DNA of 64,000 nucleotides from the NCBI RefSeq assembly GCF_001632805.1, contig NZ_CP007220.1, positions 620,001 to 684,000 of the forward strand. The letters are read 5' to 3'. Shown piece by piece: positions 1-8,864 of the stretch. The stretch is from Mycobacteroides chelonae CCUG 47445 (lineage in GTDB: Bacteria > Actinomycetota > Actinomycetes > Mycobacteriales > Mycobacteriaceae). Below the pieces are notes generated by a model. The model worked only from the letters and a program-made list of their open reading frames with translations. It had not been told where the DNA came from and ran no database searches. A program made the position numbers and the translations under genes. The first letter of the stretch is position 1; every line of letters begins with the position of its first letter.

Positions 1-3000
1 TTCTGGTGGCTGCGGCCGCGATCGCAGTGGATGCAAGTCTGCGGCAGAGCACAGCCACCCTGCTGATTCATGCGGTGGACAACAGGTTCGGGGAACCCGA
101 GCTGAACGTCGCAACCTGTCTGGTCAATTCGATCGCGCATCCGGTCCGTTTCCCTGCTTTTGCCTCCGTACAGGATGTCGTACACGCGCTGGACCGTGAC
201 TATGTCAGAGCCTCGCGGCGCCGGTGGCTCCGCGAGGAACAGTATCGCCGAATGTACTTGGCAATAAACAAGACCTCGCACGTCGATGCGCTGACCTTCA
301 ACTTCATCCGCGAGACATGTGCACCCACCCTTCGCCCGTTCCTGACGGCAGCGCCCTGCGCCACCGATATCGGCCCGGTGGAAGGTATGACCGTGTCGTG
401 CGTCGTCGACGAGGAACAACGAACACTCACCTTGTCGATCTGGAACCGCGCAGACGTGGACGACGCGAATACACCGCCGTTATGGATAGCCGAACGGATC
501 GCGGCGGCGCTGGGCTCGATGGAAGCCATGTGGCACTTACCGATTGCCATGACTGTGAACGAGTGGTTCGGGATCGGTGTCGACGGCACACGACGCCGTG
601 GTGATGAGTGTGTGCGAGCCGAGGCCGCCGCGACGCCCGCTTGGTTCCTTGACACCGACGGTGGCGTGGATCGGTTCCTGCGAGGGCGGCAGTTCGTCGA
701 GCCGTGGATCGCGCGGCTGGTCACGGACGGCGTCGCGCCGGGGGACATCGTGGTGTGCGTTGACGACGACACCGACAAGACCGTCGACCTTCTGATCGCC
801 TGCCACCTCGCAGGCTGCGGATACAGCGTGTGTGATAGCGCGAAAGATATGCCGCTGCGGGCCGATTCCATCACCGAGCATGGTGGTGCCGCAACACGCG
901 TTGTCGACACCGCAGCACCGATCCCGATGAACCTGGACGGTGCGATGCGGCGGCTCGTCGAAGAGCGCACCGAGGAGGTCGTCCGGGACGCCGGCCTGGC
1001 AACCAGGACGGCGTACATCATGGCTACCTCGGGGTCGACCGGTCGGCCCAAACTCGTGCCGGTAACGCACGGTGCACTCGCACTGTTCGCCCGCGCGGCC
1101 GTGCATGCCTACGGTTGGGAGGCGCGGGACAGCATCCTCCAATGCGCGCCATTGACATCGGATATCAGCGTGGAGGAGATATTCGGTGGAGCGGTCTGTG
1201 GAGCGCGGATAATCCGTTCTACGGCAATGAGGTCCGGAGATCTGGCTGCACTCGTTCGGGACATCCAAGTGCTGGAACCAACCCTGATCGATCTGCCGAC
1301 CGCCGTGTGGCACCTGCTGTGCGATGACGTCGAGGCGTTGGCGGCGATCGGTGGTTCTGCTCTTCGGCAGGTGATCGTCGGCGGTGAGGCAATCCGTCCG
1401 AGCGCGGTCGACACCTGGCTGGAGTCCGCCGGTGCGCAGGGGGTCTCACTCATCTCGAGCTACGGTCCGACCGAAACCACCGTCGTCGTTACGTATATAC
1501 CGATCGACGGTATGCGGCACGGTGATGGTTCTGAGCGGCTTCGGGTGGGCCTGCCAGTGGTGCCCAACACGGTCTTTGTCGCGTTCGGAGAGATCGTGGT
1601 TGTCGGAGAAGCTGTTTCGGCGGGCTACCTCGGGACACCGGGTGACAGCTTCGGTGTGGTCCGCACCGCCGATGGAGCATCCCGGAGGGCATTCGCCACC
1701 GCCGACCGCGTCGTGTTCGACGAGGATGGATTCCCCGCCTTCTCCGGGCGCCGTGACGCCATCGTGAAGATTTCCGGGAGAAGGATCGACACCGCCGCGA
1801 TCGTTCGACGTGTCTGGGAGGAACCCGGTATCGCTGATGTCGGAGTGGGGTTACACCGGGGCGCGCTGGTGGTGTGGTTCCAGGCTCGTAAAGACCTGAA
1901 CGACAACGAATTGGCGACGCGGATCAGGCGACTTCTGGCGGACTCGGGTGTCTCTTCTTTCTTTGTGGTGAGTGTGTCGCGCATCCCACGTAAGCCCAAC
2001 GGCAAGATCGACGACGACGGCTTGCGGACCATGCCACAGTTTGTGGACGCAGCGCCGGACGAGGAAGCGACCATCGCGACAGCCGCGGGTCTCGCACGAA
2101 TCTGGAGCCGGCACCTTGGGCGGGAAATCAGGGCGGAGTCGTCGCTCCTCGCCGAGGGAATCGGCTCGCTCGACCTGATCAGAATCTTGCCGGACACGCG
2201 CCGGTATCTCAGCCGTCAGCTGTCCGTGCTCGATGTGATCAGCGCCGACAGCGCCGCCTACCTCGCGGCGGCGGGTGCGGTGGCCGACCAGCTCGGTGCC
2301 GCGGACACCGCGTGGGAGATTGGCGCAGACTTTGAACGGCTGACGGCAACGCCCCGCGTGACGGTGTCGAATGGCAACAACTCCCGGGCCAACGCAGACG
2401 GGCCGATCGTGGTGTTGGGAGCATCCGGGATCGTCGGAACCGGGTTCGCCCGCGCCACGCTGGATCTGAAAAGCGAGGGCGCGCTGCGTCCGGACGTCGT
2501 CTTGGTGACGAGATCTGAGCTCCCCGATTCCGGACCATGGCCAGCCCTCCGGGGTATCGATGGAGTCAGGGTTCGGCATGTCGGTGCGGGGTTCGGCCCG
2601 CAGGCGCTGGACACATTGATGCGCGAGACGGGGGCGCGCACACTGGTCAACTGCATCGGAAACACCAACATGTTGGCCCCCTATCGCGATATCCGGGACG
2701 CCAACGTGCAGTGGGTGTCTGCCGCTGTGGACATCTGTGCGGAACGCGATGCCCGGTTCATTCATATGTCGACCTTTGTCGTCAACGTGGATGCGGATGC
2801 CGCACGTGTCACCGATCCACGTGAGGCGCTCTATCCCTACGCGGCATCAAAGGCGCTGGCCGAACTGGTGGTCGCGGCGTCACCACGCGGGCTTGACTTC
2901 ACGCTCGCGCGGCTGCCAAGAGTGCTCGGGGACGCCAGCCAGTTGGTCGAGAGTGCCGATGTGCTGGTGTCGATCGCCGATGCGTGCATTGCGCTGCGGG

Positions 3001-3401
3001 CCTGTCCTTCTGTCTCGCTGACCGAAGAGGTCACCACGGGGCGCGCGGCGGCGATGTCCATCCTTGGGATGGCGGGCGAACCGTTCACACTCGGCCGGGG
3101 CATCACCGTGGTACGCGGCATGCAGGTCCGCTACACCGAGTTCCTCGCGGGGTTCGGCCTCGATGAGCTCGAGCTGAGTGAATGGAAGCAACTGCTGGAC
3201 GGTAGTGATTGGGCCAAGCGAAATCCACGGCGATGGTCGGTGATTGACGCCTGGGCCGGGTTGGGGCTGCGGCTCGGTTCGCAGACTTATGTGGACCATC
3301 TCGCCCGCTACCCGACGATTTCCCTGGATGCGGCGGTATCAGAACTTGGCGCCGTGCCGGAGTCGATCCGAGATCTACTCGTGCAGGGATGTTCTCAATG
3401 A
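1..3401 (+). CDS. Nonribosomal peptide synthetase, C-terminal module (partial C, then A-PCP-reductase), cut by left edge
   Basis: The reading frame is open to base 1, so the 5' part lies outside the window. About the first 190 residues look like the second half of a condensation domain (the HPVRFPAFAS and YRRMYLAINKTSHVD stretches). The adenylation domain follows, with TSGSTGRPK near residue 340, SYGPTET, the GRRDAIVKISGRRID hinge and RKPNGKI near the end. A carrier domain has GIGSLDLI near residue 720, where the serine would carry phosphopantetheine. The terminal thioester-reductase domain has the Rossmann motif GASGIVG near residue 807 and Y-A-A-S-K near 947. Such a domain releases the peptide reductively as aldehyde or alcohol. 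The domain order resembles the last module of M. tuberculosis Nrp (Rv0101), which makes an isonitrile lipopeptide; that similarity of product is inference. It lies 31 bases upstream of a PE gene on the same strand. Confidence 0.9.
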   Translation, partial: LVAAAAIAVDASLRQSTATLLIHAVDNRFGEPELNVATCLVNSIAHPVRFPAFASVQDVVHALDRDYVRASRRRWLREEQYRRMYLAINKTSHVDALTFNFIRETCAPTLRPFLTAAPCATDIGPVEGMTVSCVVDEEQRTLTLSIWNRADVDDANTPPLWIAERIAAALGSMEAMWHLPIAMTVNEWFGIGVDGTRRRGDECVRAEAAATPAWFLDTDGGVDRFLRGRQFVEPWIARLVTDGVAPGDIVVCVDDDTDKTVDLLIACHLAGCGYSVCDSAKDMPLRADSITEHGGAATRVVDTAAPIPMNLDGAMRRLVEERTEEVVRDAGLATRTAYIMATSGSTGRPKLVPVTHGALALFARAAVHAYGWEARDSILQCAPLTSDISVEEIFGGAVCGARIIRSTAMRSGDLAALVRDIQVLEPTLIDLPTAVWHLLCDDVEALAAIGGSALRQVIVGGEAIRPSAVDTWLESAGAQGVSLISSYGPTETTVVVTYIPIDGMRHGDGSERLRVGLPVVPNTVFVAFGEIVVVGEAVSAGYLGTPGDSFGVVRTADGASRRAFATADRVVFDEDGFPAFSGRRDAIVKISGRRIDTAAIVRRVWEEPGIADVGVGLHRGALVVWFQARKDLNDNELATRIRRLLADSGVSSFFVVSVSRIPRKPNGKIDDDGLRTMPQFVDAAPDEEATIATAAGLARIWSRHLGREIRAESSLLAEGIGSLDLIRILPDTRRYLSRQLSVLDVISADSAAYLAAAGAVADQLGAADTAWEIGADFERLTATPRVTVSNGNNSRANADGPIVVLGASGIVGTGFARATLDLKSEGALRPDVVLVTRSELPDSGPWPALRGIDGVRVRHVGAGFGPQALDTLMRETGARTLVNCIGNTNMLAPYRDIRDANVQWVSAAVDICAERDARFIHMSTFVVNVDADAARVTDPREALYPYAASKALAELVVAASPRGLDFTLARLPRVLGDASQLVESADVLVSIADACIALRACPSVSLTEEVTTGRAAAMSILGMAGEPFTLGRGITVVRGMQVRYTEFLAGFGLDELELSEWKQLLDGSDWAKRNPRRWSVIDAWAGLGLRLGSQTYVDHLARYPTISLDAAVSELGAVPESIRDLLVQGCSQ

Positions 3402-3432
3402 CCGATGTGGGATCAGAGAAGGAGAATTCGCC

Positions 3433-3741
3433 ATGTACCTCAACATCGTTCCTGAGGGGCTGACTGCCGCCAGTGCCGCGGTAGAGGCCCTGACCGCACG
3501 GCTGGCCGCCGTGCATGCCGCCGCGGCCCCGGTGATCGGCGCGGTGACACCACCGGCCGCCGACCCGGTATCTATCCAGAGCGCGGCCGTCTTCAGCATC
3601 CATGGAATCGAGCGCGACGCAGCCGCGGCCGGCGCCGTCTACGAGCTGGGAAGGGCTGGAGTCGGGGTGACCGAGGCCGGCGCGGGTTACACCGTCGGCG
3701 ATATGCATGCTGCCGCAACGTACATGCCGGGGATCGCGTAG
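3433..3741 (+). CDS. PE family protein
   Basis: A 102-residue, Ala-rich helical protein. The Pro-Glu pair is at residues 7-8 and a YxxxD type VII secretion signal is at Y86-D90 (YTVGD). The length is that of a bare PE domain with no C-terminal extension. The ATG at 3433 is preceded by AGAAGGAG at good spacing; a longer frame upstream overlaps the synthetase and is not needed. PE proteins normally pair with a PPE partner and leave through an ESX system. Here the gene sits between the synthetase and an EsxG/EsxH-type pair in what reads as one transcription unit, and the only nearby PPE lies about 1.9 kb downstream. Confidence 0.9.
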   Translation: MYLNIVPEGLTAASAAVEALTARLAAVHAAAAPVIGAVTPPAADPVSIQSAAVFSIHGIERDAAAAGAVYELGRAGVGVTEAGAGYTVGDMHAAATYMPGIA

Positions 3742-3779
3742 TTCCCGGCGTAATCCACCACACAACGAGAGGTATTTTC

Positions 3780-4073
3780 ATGAGTTTGCTTGATGCGCAC
3801 ATTCCGGCCCTGGTGGCTGCGGAGGGCACGTTTGGTGCTAAGACCGCGTTGATGCGTTCGACGATTTCGCAGGCGGAGTCGGCGGCGTTGTCGGCGCAGG
3901 CGTTCCATGTCGGTGAGTCTTCGGTGGCGTTCCAGGCCGCGCACGCCCGGTTCGTGGAGGTCGCCGCCAAGGTCAACGCTCTGCTCGATATCGCGCAGAT
4001 CAACCTGGGTGATGCCGCCGCGACCTATGTGGCCGAGGATGCCGCCGCCGCCAGCCGTTACGTCGGTGTTTAA
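3780..4073 (+). CDS. EsxG-like WXG100 protein (type VII secretion substrate)
   Basis: A 97-residue protein very close to M. tuberculosis EsxG as I recall it: it starts MSLLDAHIP and contains QAEsAAlSAQAFH and FQAAHARFV. As in EsxG, the turn motif is H43-V-G45 rather than W-x-G. A C-terminal YxxxD export signal is seen at Y83-D87. It should form a four-helix heterodimer with the EsxH-like product of the next gene, 24 bases downstream. The pair lies outside any visible ESX core genes, so it is a paralogue pair like EsxR/EsxS, probably exported by ESX-3; the choice of system is inference. Confidence 0.93.
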   Translation: MSLLDAHIPALVAAEGTFGAKTALMRSTISQAESAALSAQAFHVGESSVAFQAAHARFVEVAAKVNALLDIAQINLGDAAATYVAEDAAAASRYVGV

Positions 4074-4097
4074 GACCGGACTTTTGAGGAGATAGAA

Positions 4098-4388
4098 ATG
4101 TCGCAGATTACTTTCAACTACCCCGCGATGCTGGCCCACGCCGGCGAGATGAACACCTACTCCGGTGTGCTGACCGCCCTGGGTGCCGACCTGGCCGCCC
4201 AGCAGGCTTCCCTGCAGGCAGCCTGGCACGGTGATACCTCGATGAGCCAGGCCGCCTGGCAGGCCCAGTGGAACACCGCCATGGAAGAACTCATCCGCGC
4301 CTACCGCGCCATGGGCTCCACCCACGAAACCAACACCTTATCCATGAACGCCCGCGACATGGCCGAAGGAGCCAAATGGGGCGCATAA
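4098..4388 (+). CDS. EsxH-like WXG100 protein (TB10.4 family)
   Basis: A 96-residue protein that begins [12 protein letters not shown] and ends GAKWGA, closely matching TB10.4/EsxH. The WXG turn is W43-H-G45. EsxH of M. tuberculosis binds zinc through H14, H70, H76 and E77. Here H14, H76 and E77 are kept but position 70 is arginine, so the site may be weakened or altered. A start codon with AGGAG upstream follows the EsxG-like gene by 24 bases. A short hairpin (GGGCG, loop of 6, CGCCC, 4379-4394) overlaps the stop codon and may trim or attenuate transcription into the next gene. Confidence 0.93.
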   Translation: MSQITFNYPAMLAHAGEMNTYSGVLTALGADLAAQQASLQAAWHGDTSMSQAAWQAQWNTAMEELIRAYRAMGSTHETNTLSMNARDMAEGAKWGA

Positions 4389-4456
4389 ACGCCCTGTCGA
4401 CAAGGTTCCGTTCCACCAAATCCGTTGTGAACAACTATTTCAGGAGGAAAGACACG

Positions 4457-4681
4457 ATGTCCGAGCAAATCTTCGCCATCAGCGGGATGCACTGCAACTC
4501 ATGCGTCATGGGAGTGACCGAGGCGCTGACCGCACTCGACCCGGTGCGTGAGGTATCCGTCGACCTGGATCCCCAGGGAGCCTCGACGGTGCGCGTCCTG
4601 ACTGACAGTGTGCTGTCGGTGGAAGAAGTGCATGACACGCTCGTCAGGGCGGGTGGCGATTTCGCTGTCGCTGCGGGATAG
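4457..4681 (+). CDS. Heavy-metal-associated (HMA) domain protein, CopZ-like
   Basis: A 74-residue single-domain protein with the metal-binding loop GMHCNSC at residues 10-16 (Cys13 and Cys16), typical of copper or zinc chaperones with the ferredoxin-like beta-alpha-beta fold. The ATG at 4457 has AGGAGG nine bases upstream; a longer frame reaches back over esxH but is unlikely. No P-type ATPase or copper regulator lies beside it, which is unusual for this family. It is instead the last gene of a run that starts with the synthetase and the PE/Esx genes, 68 bases after the EsxH-like gene. The bound metal cannot be told from sequence. Confidence 0.85.
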   Translation: MSEQIFAISGMHCNSCVMGVTEALTALDPVREVSVDLDPQGASTVRVLTDSVLSVEEVHDTLVRAGGDFAVAAG

Positions 4682-4708
4682 CGGCCACTCACCGAAAGGT
4701 CTTTAACC

Positions 4709-5515
4709 TCAGCCAAACTCGATTACCGTGTGAGGTGCGCGCAGCCGGTGCAGGCCGGGCAATGCATAGAGGAGGGGGCCGGCCCAGCGCAATACCTTGC
4801 CGCGCCCCGCCGGCATCCGCAGTTCACGCACGCTGCGGATGCCGGGAATGGCGCGCAGTTCACCATACTGATTGGCGGTGAACGAGAACGGCATCGGCGG
4901 CACGGTGTATTGCTCACTGAGTCTCATGCCACGCTGCGAGTGTGCGCTCAGGAACTTCGGCACGGAATCGAAGACCAACCTGCCGCCAGGAAAACGCTTG
5001 GCACACTCGGTGATCAGATCGAAAACCGGCTCGCGCTCCAGGTACTGGAAGAGGCCCTCGGCGGTGATCAGCACCCCATTGGAGTCATCCACCTGATCCA
5101 TCCACGAGTAGTCGAGCGCGGATTGGGCGCTGTACCGCAACCGGTCTGATCGCGGGAGCAGCTGCTGGCGTAGCCGCACGATGGGCTCGAGGTCTACCGA
5201 CAACCAGGTGAGTTCGCCGTTGTCGACGCGCCAGAAACTGGTCTGCAATCCTTCGGCCAACGCCACCACATTCGCACGCGGGTGTTCCGCCAGGTACTCC
5301 TGCGTTGCCTTGTCGAATATCAAGGCACGCAAGGCAGTAGCTTGATGGGTGCGGCCAAAATGCTGAAAGTCGTAATCCAGGCTGGCGTGCAGAGCATTGG
5401 CCATCGGGTCGTCGATGATGCCGTCCGGCCTGGCCGCTTCCGTTGCCCGTTGGTGCAAGGTGAGTAGCGCGGTCTCGGACACACCGTCGAGGTGTCGAGC
5501 GTCGATGACTGGCAT
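4709..5515 (-). CDS. S-adenosylmethionine-dependent methyltransferase, LCM/polyketide O-methyltransferase type
   Basis: A 268-residue protein of the leucine-carboxyl-methyltransferase-like family common in mycobacteria. The cofactor motif region is VVALAEGLQTSFWR (residues 83-96), with the acidic residue D108 following in WLSVDLE. The usual G-x-G-L-D-T is here A-E-G-L-Q-T, a slightly divergent loop. I chose the ATG at 5515 (MPVIDARHL), where family similarity begins; an upstream start at 5566 is possible. It runs convergent with the metal-binding gene and divergent from the PPE gene, so it interrupts the PE/Esx/PPE cluster. The substrate is unknown; tailoring of the synthetase product is only a possibility. 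Confidence 0.8.
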   Translation of the reverse strand: MPVIDARHLDGVSETALLTLHQRATEAARPDGIIDDPMANALHASLDYDFQHFGRTHQATALRALIFDKATQEYLAEHPRANVVALAEGLQTSFWRVDNGELTWLSVDLEPIVRLRQQLLPRSDRLRYSAQSALDYSWMDQVDDSNGVLITAEGLFQYLEREPVFDLITECAKRFPGGRLVFDSVPKFLSAHSQRGMRLSEQYTVPPMPFSFTANQYGELRAIPGIRSVRELRMPAGRGKVLRWAGPLLYALPGLHRLRAPHTVIEFG

Positions 5516-5681
5516 GAGGCCGACTGTACGGGACGGTGGTACTGCGTGGGAATTCCTGGCGCGCAACGATAAATGTGATTTCAGACGCTGATTCTGGTTG
5601 TGTGGGAACTTTCCGGTACTCGGTACGACTACTCCAACGGTGGCGCGAAACTGTTGCGCCTATTAGGCAGGGAGGCGGCGT

Positions 5682-7094
5682 GTGACGGCACCGATATGGA
5701 TGGCGGAGCCTCCGGAGGTGCATTCGGCGCTGTTGAGTGCGGGGCCCGGTCCGGGGGCGGTGCTGGCCGCCGCCTTGCAGTGGCAAGAGATCGCGGACAA
5801 CTATGCGCGCACGGCGGTTGAACTGACCCAGATCTTGGCCGGGGTTCAGGCAAGTAGTTGGCAGGGGCCCAGCGCCTCGGAGTACGTGGCCGCCCACGTG
5901 CCGTACTTGGCATGGCTCGAGCAGGCCGCTGTAGAGAGCGGCGTCATTGCCGCGCAACATGAAACAACGGCGGCGGCCTACGGTAGCGCACTCATGGCCA
6001 TGCCGACCTTGGTGGAGCTTGCCGCCAACCATGTGACGCACGGAGTGCTGGTCGGCACGAACTTCTTTGGAATCAACACCATTCCGATCGCGCTCAACGA
6101 GGCCGACTATGTCCGCATGTGGGTGCAGGCGGCGGCCGCCATGAGCACGTATCAGGCGACCACAGAGGCCATGACCTCGGCGATCCCGCCGACGCAACAG
6201 GCACCCCCGATTCTCGCGCCCGGCGGCGAAGCGCGCAGTGACCAGTCGGATATCCCGGGCTCACCGGACCAGATTTCGAAGATGCTGCAGGGATTTCAGC
6301 AGTGGTTCGAGAAGATGGGCTTCAACCCGGCGACCTCGGCGGTGCTCGCGGTGATCATGCTGTTCCTTTACGACCTGCTCTGGTACCCGTACTACGCCTC
6401 GTACCTGCTGCCGTTCCTCATTCCGGCCCTCAGTGGGCTCAGCGGATTGGCGGCGTTGATACACCTGCGTCCTGCTCCGGTGGCGGTTCCGGCTCCGGCA
6501 CCGGCCGCATCGGCTGAGCGGCCGGTGTTCCGCGCTGTGCACCGTCCGGAGCCGGGTGTGGCGGCCGCAGCGCTGCCTGCCATGTCCGTCACGCCATCGG
6601 GAGGCTCGTCGGCAATCACTCCCGCATCGAGTGGGACCGTGCCGGCCCCATCTCCCGCGCCCGCGCCGTTGAGTGGAATCACTTATGCCATACCCGGTTT
6701 AGTGCCACCAGGGGTGAGCTTTGGCCCCAAGGGCGCCGCGAAATCATCGGAGAATGCCGTCGACACCGTCGATGCCACCGCGGCGGCCAGCGCCACGGTG
6801 CTCGCCCAGGCTCGACGCAGGCAGCGCGCCAAGAGCAAGGCCCGCATCGGAGGCCAACGTTACGAATACCTCGAGGAGGCAGCCGGAATGGGTGCGGAGG
6901 GCGGGCACTCCGCCGAGACCGGCGAGCACGCGGCAACGAGCAGAGGCGCCGGCCCGCTGGGATTCGCAGGCACCGTGCCCGCCGCCACGAGTACGCACAC
7001 CGCCCGGACGGTCAGACTCGCTTCCGATGACACCCGGCAGGTGGCTCCCATGCTCCCCAGCACCTGGGAAGTAGAAAACACGGAACAGTCGTAG
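5682..7094 (+). CDS. PPE family protein, PPW type
   Basis: A 470-residue protein. The Pro-Pro-Glu motif is at residues 10-12 and the W-x-G turn at 60-62, giving a standard 180-residue PPE domain. A hydrophobic region at about 221-262 could be membrane-embedded. A Pro/Ala/Ser-rich linker follows, then a C-terminal region with GFAGT (about 427-431) and P-M-L-P-S-T-W (about 456-462), which are the two signatures of the PPE-PPW subgroup. The GTG start at 5682 follows AGGGAGG. The N-terminal domain would pair with a PE protein, the obvious candidate being the one at 3433, for type VII export. The C-terminal function is unknown. Confidence 0.9.
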   Translation: MTAPIWMAEPPEVHSALLSAGPGPGAVLAAALQWQEIADNYARTAVELTQILAGVQASSWQGPSASEYVAAHVPYLAWLEQAAVESGVIAAQHETTAAAYGSALMAMPTLVELAANHVTHGVLVGTNFFGINTIPIALNEADYVRMWVQAAAAMSTYQATTEAMTSAIPPTQQAPPILAPGGEARSDQSDIPGSPDQISKMLQGFQQWFEKMGFNPATSAVLAVIMLFLYDLLWYPYYASYLLPFLIPALSGLSGLAALIHLRPAPVAVPAPAPAASAERPVFRAVHRPEPGVAAAALPAMSVTPSGGSSAITPASSGTVPAPSPAPAPLSGITYAIPGLVPPGVSFGPKGAAKSSENAVDTVDATAAASATVLAQARRRQRAKSKARIGGQRYEYLEEAAGMGAEGGHSAETGEHAATSRGAGPLGFAGTVPAATSTHTARTVRLASDDTRQVAPMLPSTWEVENTEQS

Positions 7095-7243
7095 TCTTCT
7101 TACCTGTGTTTATAAGTAAAACTTTGGAGCTGTTCACGGATTAGTCACTACTCGCGCCCGTCGTTGCGCAGAACAATCGAAGACAGTCACCGGAAGTGCG
7201 GCGGTGGCGTTCCGAGATTTTCGACGCAGAGAAGGGCAGAACA

Positions 7244-8281
7244 GTGAGCGAGTACGGATGGACAGTGGTCGGTGCGGGCCCCGCGGGAATTGCGGCAGTG
7301 GGGAAGCTCCTTGATCGCGGAGTGCCGTCCGGCTCCATCGCTTGGATCGACCCGGAGTTCGCCGCAGGTGGCTTTGGTACGAAATGGCGTGCCGTGCCCA
7401 GTAATACGTCGGTCAAGCTGTTCATCAACTACCTGACGGATGCGCAGTCCTTCCGGTTCGCGCATGCGCCGCATTTCGCGCTGAACGACCTTGCGCCCAC
7501 GGACACGTGTCTGCTCGGTGATGTGGCGGACCCGCTGGTATGGATCACCGGCCAGCTCCGCGAGCAGGTGAGCGCCCTGCGTACCACCGCGACGGGGCTG
7601 TCGCTGCACGGCGGCCGGTGGACCGTGCAGACCGAAATGGGCGAGATCACCTCGAAGAACGTGATTCTCGCCGTCGGCTCGGTTCCCAAAAACCTGGACT
7701 ATCCGTGGCTGAACGAGATCCCGCTCGAGGCGGCGCTCAACCCGGAGAAGCTCGCCGCGCTGCCGCTGGAGGGCGCCACTGTCGCAGTCTTCGGCGCTTC
7801 GCACTCGAGCATGATCGCGCTGCCCAACCTCCTGGCGGGGCCGGCGGCCAAGGTGATCAACTTCTATCGCGGGCCGCTGCGCTACGCGGTCGATATGGGG
7901 GACTGGACACTGTTCGACGACACTGGCCTGAAGGGTGACGCGGCACGGTGGGCTCGGGAGAACATCGACGGGGTGCTGCCTGCCCGACTGCAGCGATGCC
8001 TCGTCGACAGCCCCGAGTTCCCCGAGCTGCTCCAGAGTTGCGACTACGCGGTGTACACCGTGGGATTCAGCCCGCGTCCGGTGCCCGCGGCGCCGCAGTG
8101 GGGAAAGCTGGAGTACAACCCGGCCAACGGGATCATCGCGCCCGGGCTCTTCGGTGTAGGAATCGCTTTCCCCGAGTACCGGATTGACCCGATGGGCTTC
8201 GGTGAGCACCGTGTCGGTCTGCAGAAATTCATGGACCGCCTCAACAAGGTGTTGCCGCTGTGGCTGAAGTACGGCTCGTGA
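7244..8281 (+). CDS. FAD-dependent pyridine-nucleotide oxidoreductase
   Basis: A 345-residue flavoprotein with an N-terminal dinucleotide-binding motif VGAGPAGIAAVG (G-x-G-x-x-G at residues 10-15). A second Rossmann-type stretch VAVFGASHSS near residue 182 probably binds NAD(P). I chose the GTG at 7244 because GAAGGG lies eight bases upstream and the flavin motif should be near the N terminus; an upstream start at 7196 would add 16 residues. The end overlaps the DUF202 gene by four bases, so the two are probably translated together. The fold resembles the thioredoxin-reductase/flavin-monooxygenase group, but I see no redox CxxC. The substrate is unknown. Confidence 0.8.
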   Translation: MSEYGWTVVGAGPAGIAAVGKLLDRGVPSGSIAWIDPEFAAGGFGTKWRAVPSNTSVKLFINYLTDAQSFRFAHAPHFALNDLAPTDTCLLGDVADPLVWITGQLREQVSALRTTATGLSLHGGRWTVQTEMGEITSKNVILAVGSVPKNLDYPWLNEIPLEAALNPEKLAALPLEGATVAVFGASHSSMIALPNLLAGPAAKVINFYRGPLRYAVDMGDWTLFDDTGLKGDAARWARENIDGVLPARLQRCLVDSPEFPELLQSCDYAVYTVGFSPRPVPAAPQWGKLEYNPANGIIAPGLFGVGIAFPEYRIDPMGFGEHRVGLQKFMDRLNKVLPLWLKYGS

Positions 8282-8625
8282 CCGTCGGCGAATCCGTTGG
8301 CGCCGAACCTGATTACCGATTCACGCTCGCCAACGAGCGGACATATCTCGCGTGGGTGCGCACCTCGCTGGCGCTTATCGCCAGCGGTGTCGCCCTCATG
8401 CAGTTCGTCCCGGAGTTCTGGATTCCGGGTGCCCGGCATGTGGTGAGCATCCTTTTGGTGACCACGGGCGGTCTGTTGGCGATGGCGGCTGCGCGACGCC
8501 GTCGCCGGGTGCAGGACGCCATGCGCCGCGACGCCGACCTGCCGCCGAGTCACATGCCGACCTTCCTCAGTGTCCTGCTGTTGGGGATGGTCGTGCTGTT
8601 GGTGGCGCTGCTGGTCAAGGGCTGA
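8278..8625 (+). CDS. DUF202 family membrane protein (YidH-like)
   Basis: A 115-residue membrane protein that opens with the family hallmark LANERTYLAWVRTSLAL. Three hydrophobic segments follow (around residues 25-45, 52-72 and 95-114), with a strongly basic loop AARRRRR between the second and third. The GTG at 8278 forms a GTGA overlap with the stop of the oxidoreductase gene; an alternative GTG lies at 8260. The function of DUF202 is not established. The coupling suggests that the oxidoreductase acts at, or is attached to, the membrane. Confidence 0.82.
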   Translation: MTVGESVGAEPDYRFTLANERTYLAWVRTSLALIASGVALMQFVPEFWIPGARHVVSILLVTTGGLLAMAAARRRRRVQDAMRRDADLPPSHMPTFLSVLLLGMVVLLVALLVKG

Positions 8626-8659
8626 GTCTCGGAGTGACATCGTGTGTGGGCACTCCTGA

Positions 8660-8700
8660 AGACCGCTGTCTCTGCAGTACCTGGCTGCGTGCGGCGGTCT
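8660..8700 (+). terminator. Inverted repeat downstream of the DUF202 gene
   Basis: AGACCGC at 8660-8666 pairs exactly with GCGGTCT at 8694-8700. A further pair, GGAGTG and CACTCC, lies just before it (about 8634-8655). There is no T tract, as is usual for mycobacterial terminators. It separates the oxidoreductase/DUF202 unit from the tRNA gene. The function is inferred from position only. Confidence 0.4.
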
Positions 8701-8747
8701 CCGTACGCAGCGTGAACGAAGACCGCTAAGCTGTACGACGTTCCAAT

Positions 8748-8819
8748 GCCTCCTTAGCTCAGTGGTAGAGCACCGCTCTTGTAAAGCGAAGGTCGTCAGT
8801 TCAATCCTGACAGGGGGCT
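8748..8819 (+). tRNA. tRNA-Thr (anticodon TGT)
   Basis: A 72-base cloverleaf. The acceptor stem GCCTCCT pairs with AGGGGGC (8812-8818, one G:T pair) and is followed by discriminator T8819. The D arm contains AGCTCAGTGGTAGAGC. The anticodon loop CTTGTAA carries TGT at 8780-8782, and the T arm is GTCAG-TTCAATC-CTGAC. CCA is not encoded. The anticodon reads ACA and probably other ACN threonine codons. Confidence 0.95.
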
Positions 8820-8864
8820 CAACGCGTCATCTGCCATGTCGGTGCCCTCACGTAACTTCAGCCC

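Noticed and set aside
1..7094. A complete ESX secretion locus
   Set aside because: Only substrates (PE, PPE and an Esx pair) are present; no EccA-E, EspG or MycP gene is seen.
8748..8819. tRNA-Thr as an active integration site
   Set aside because: No integrase, repeated tRNA end or phage-type gene is found next to it.
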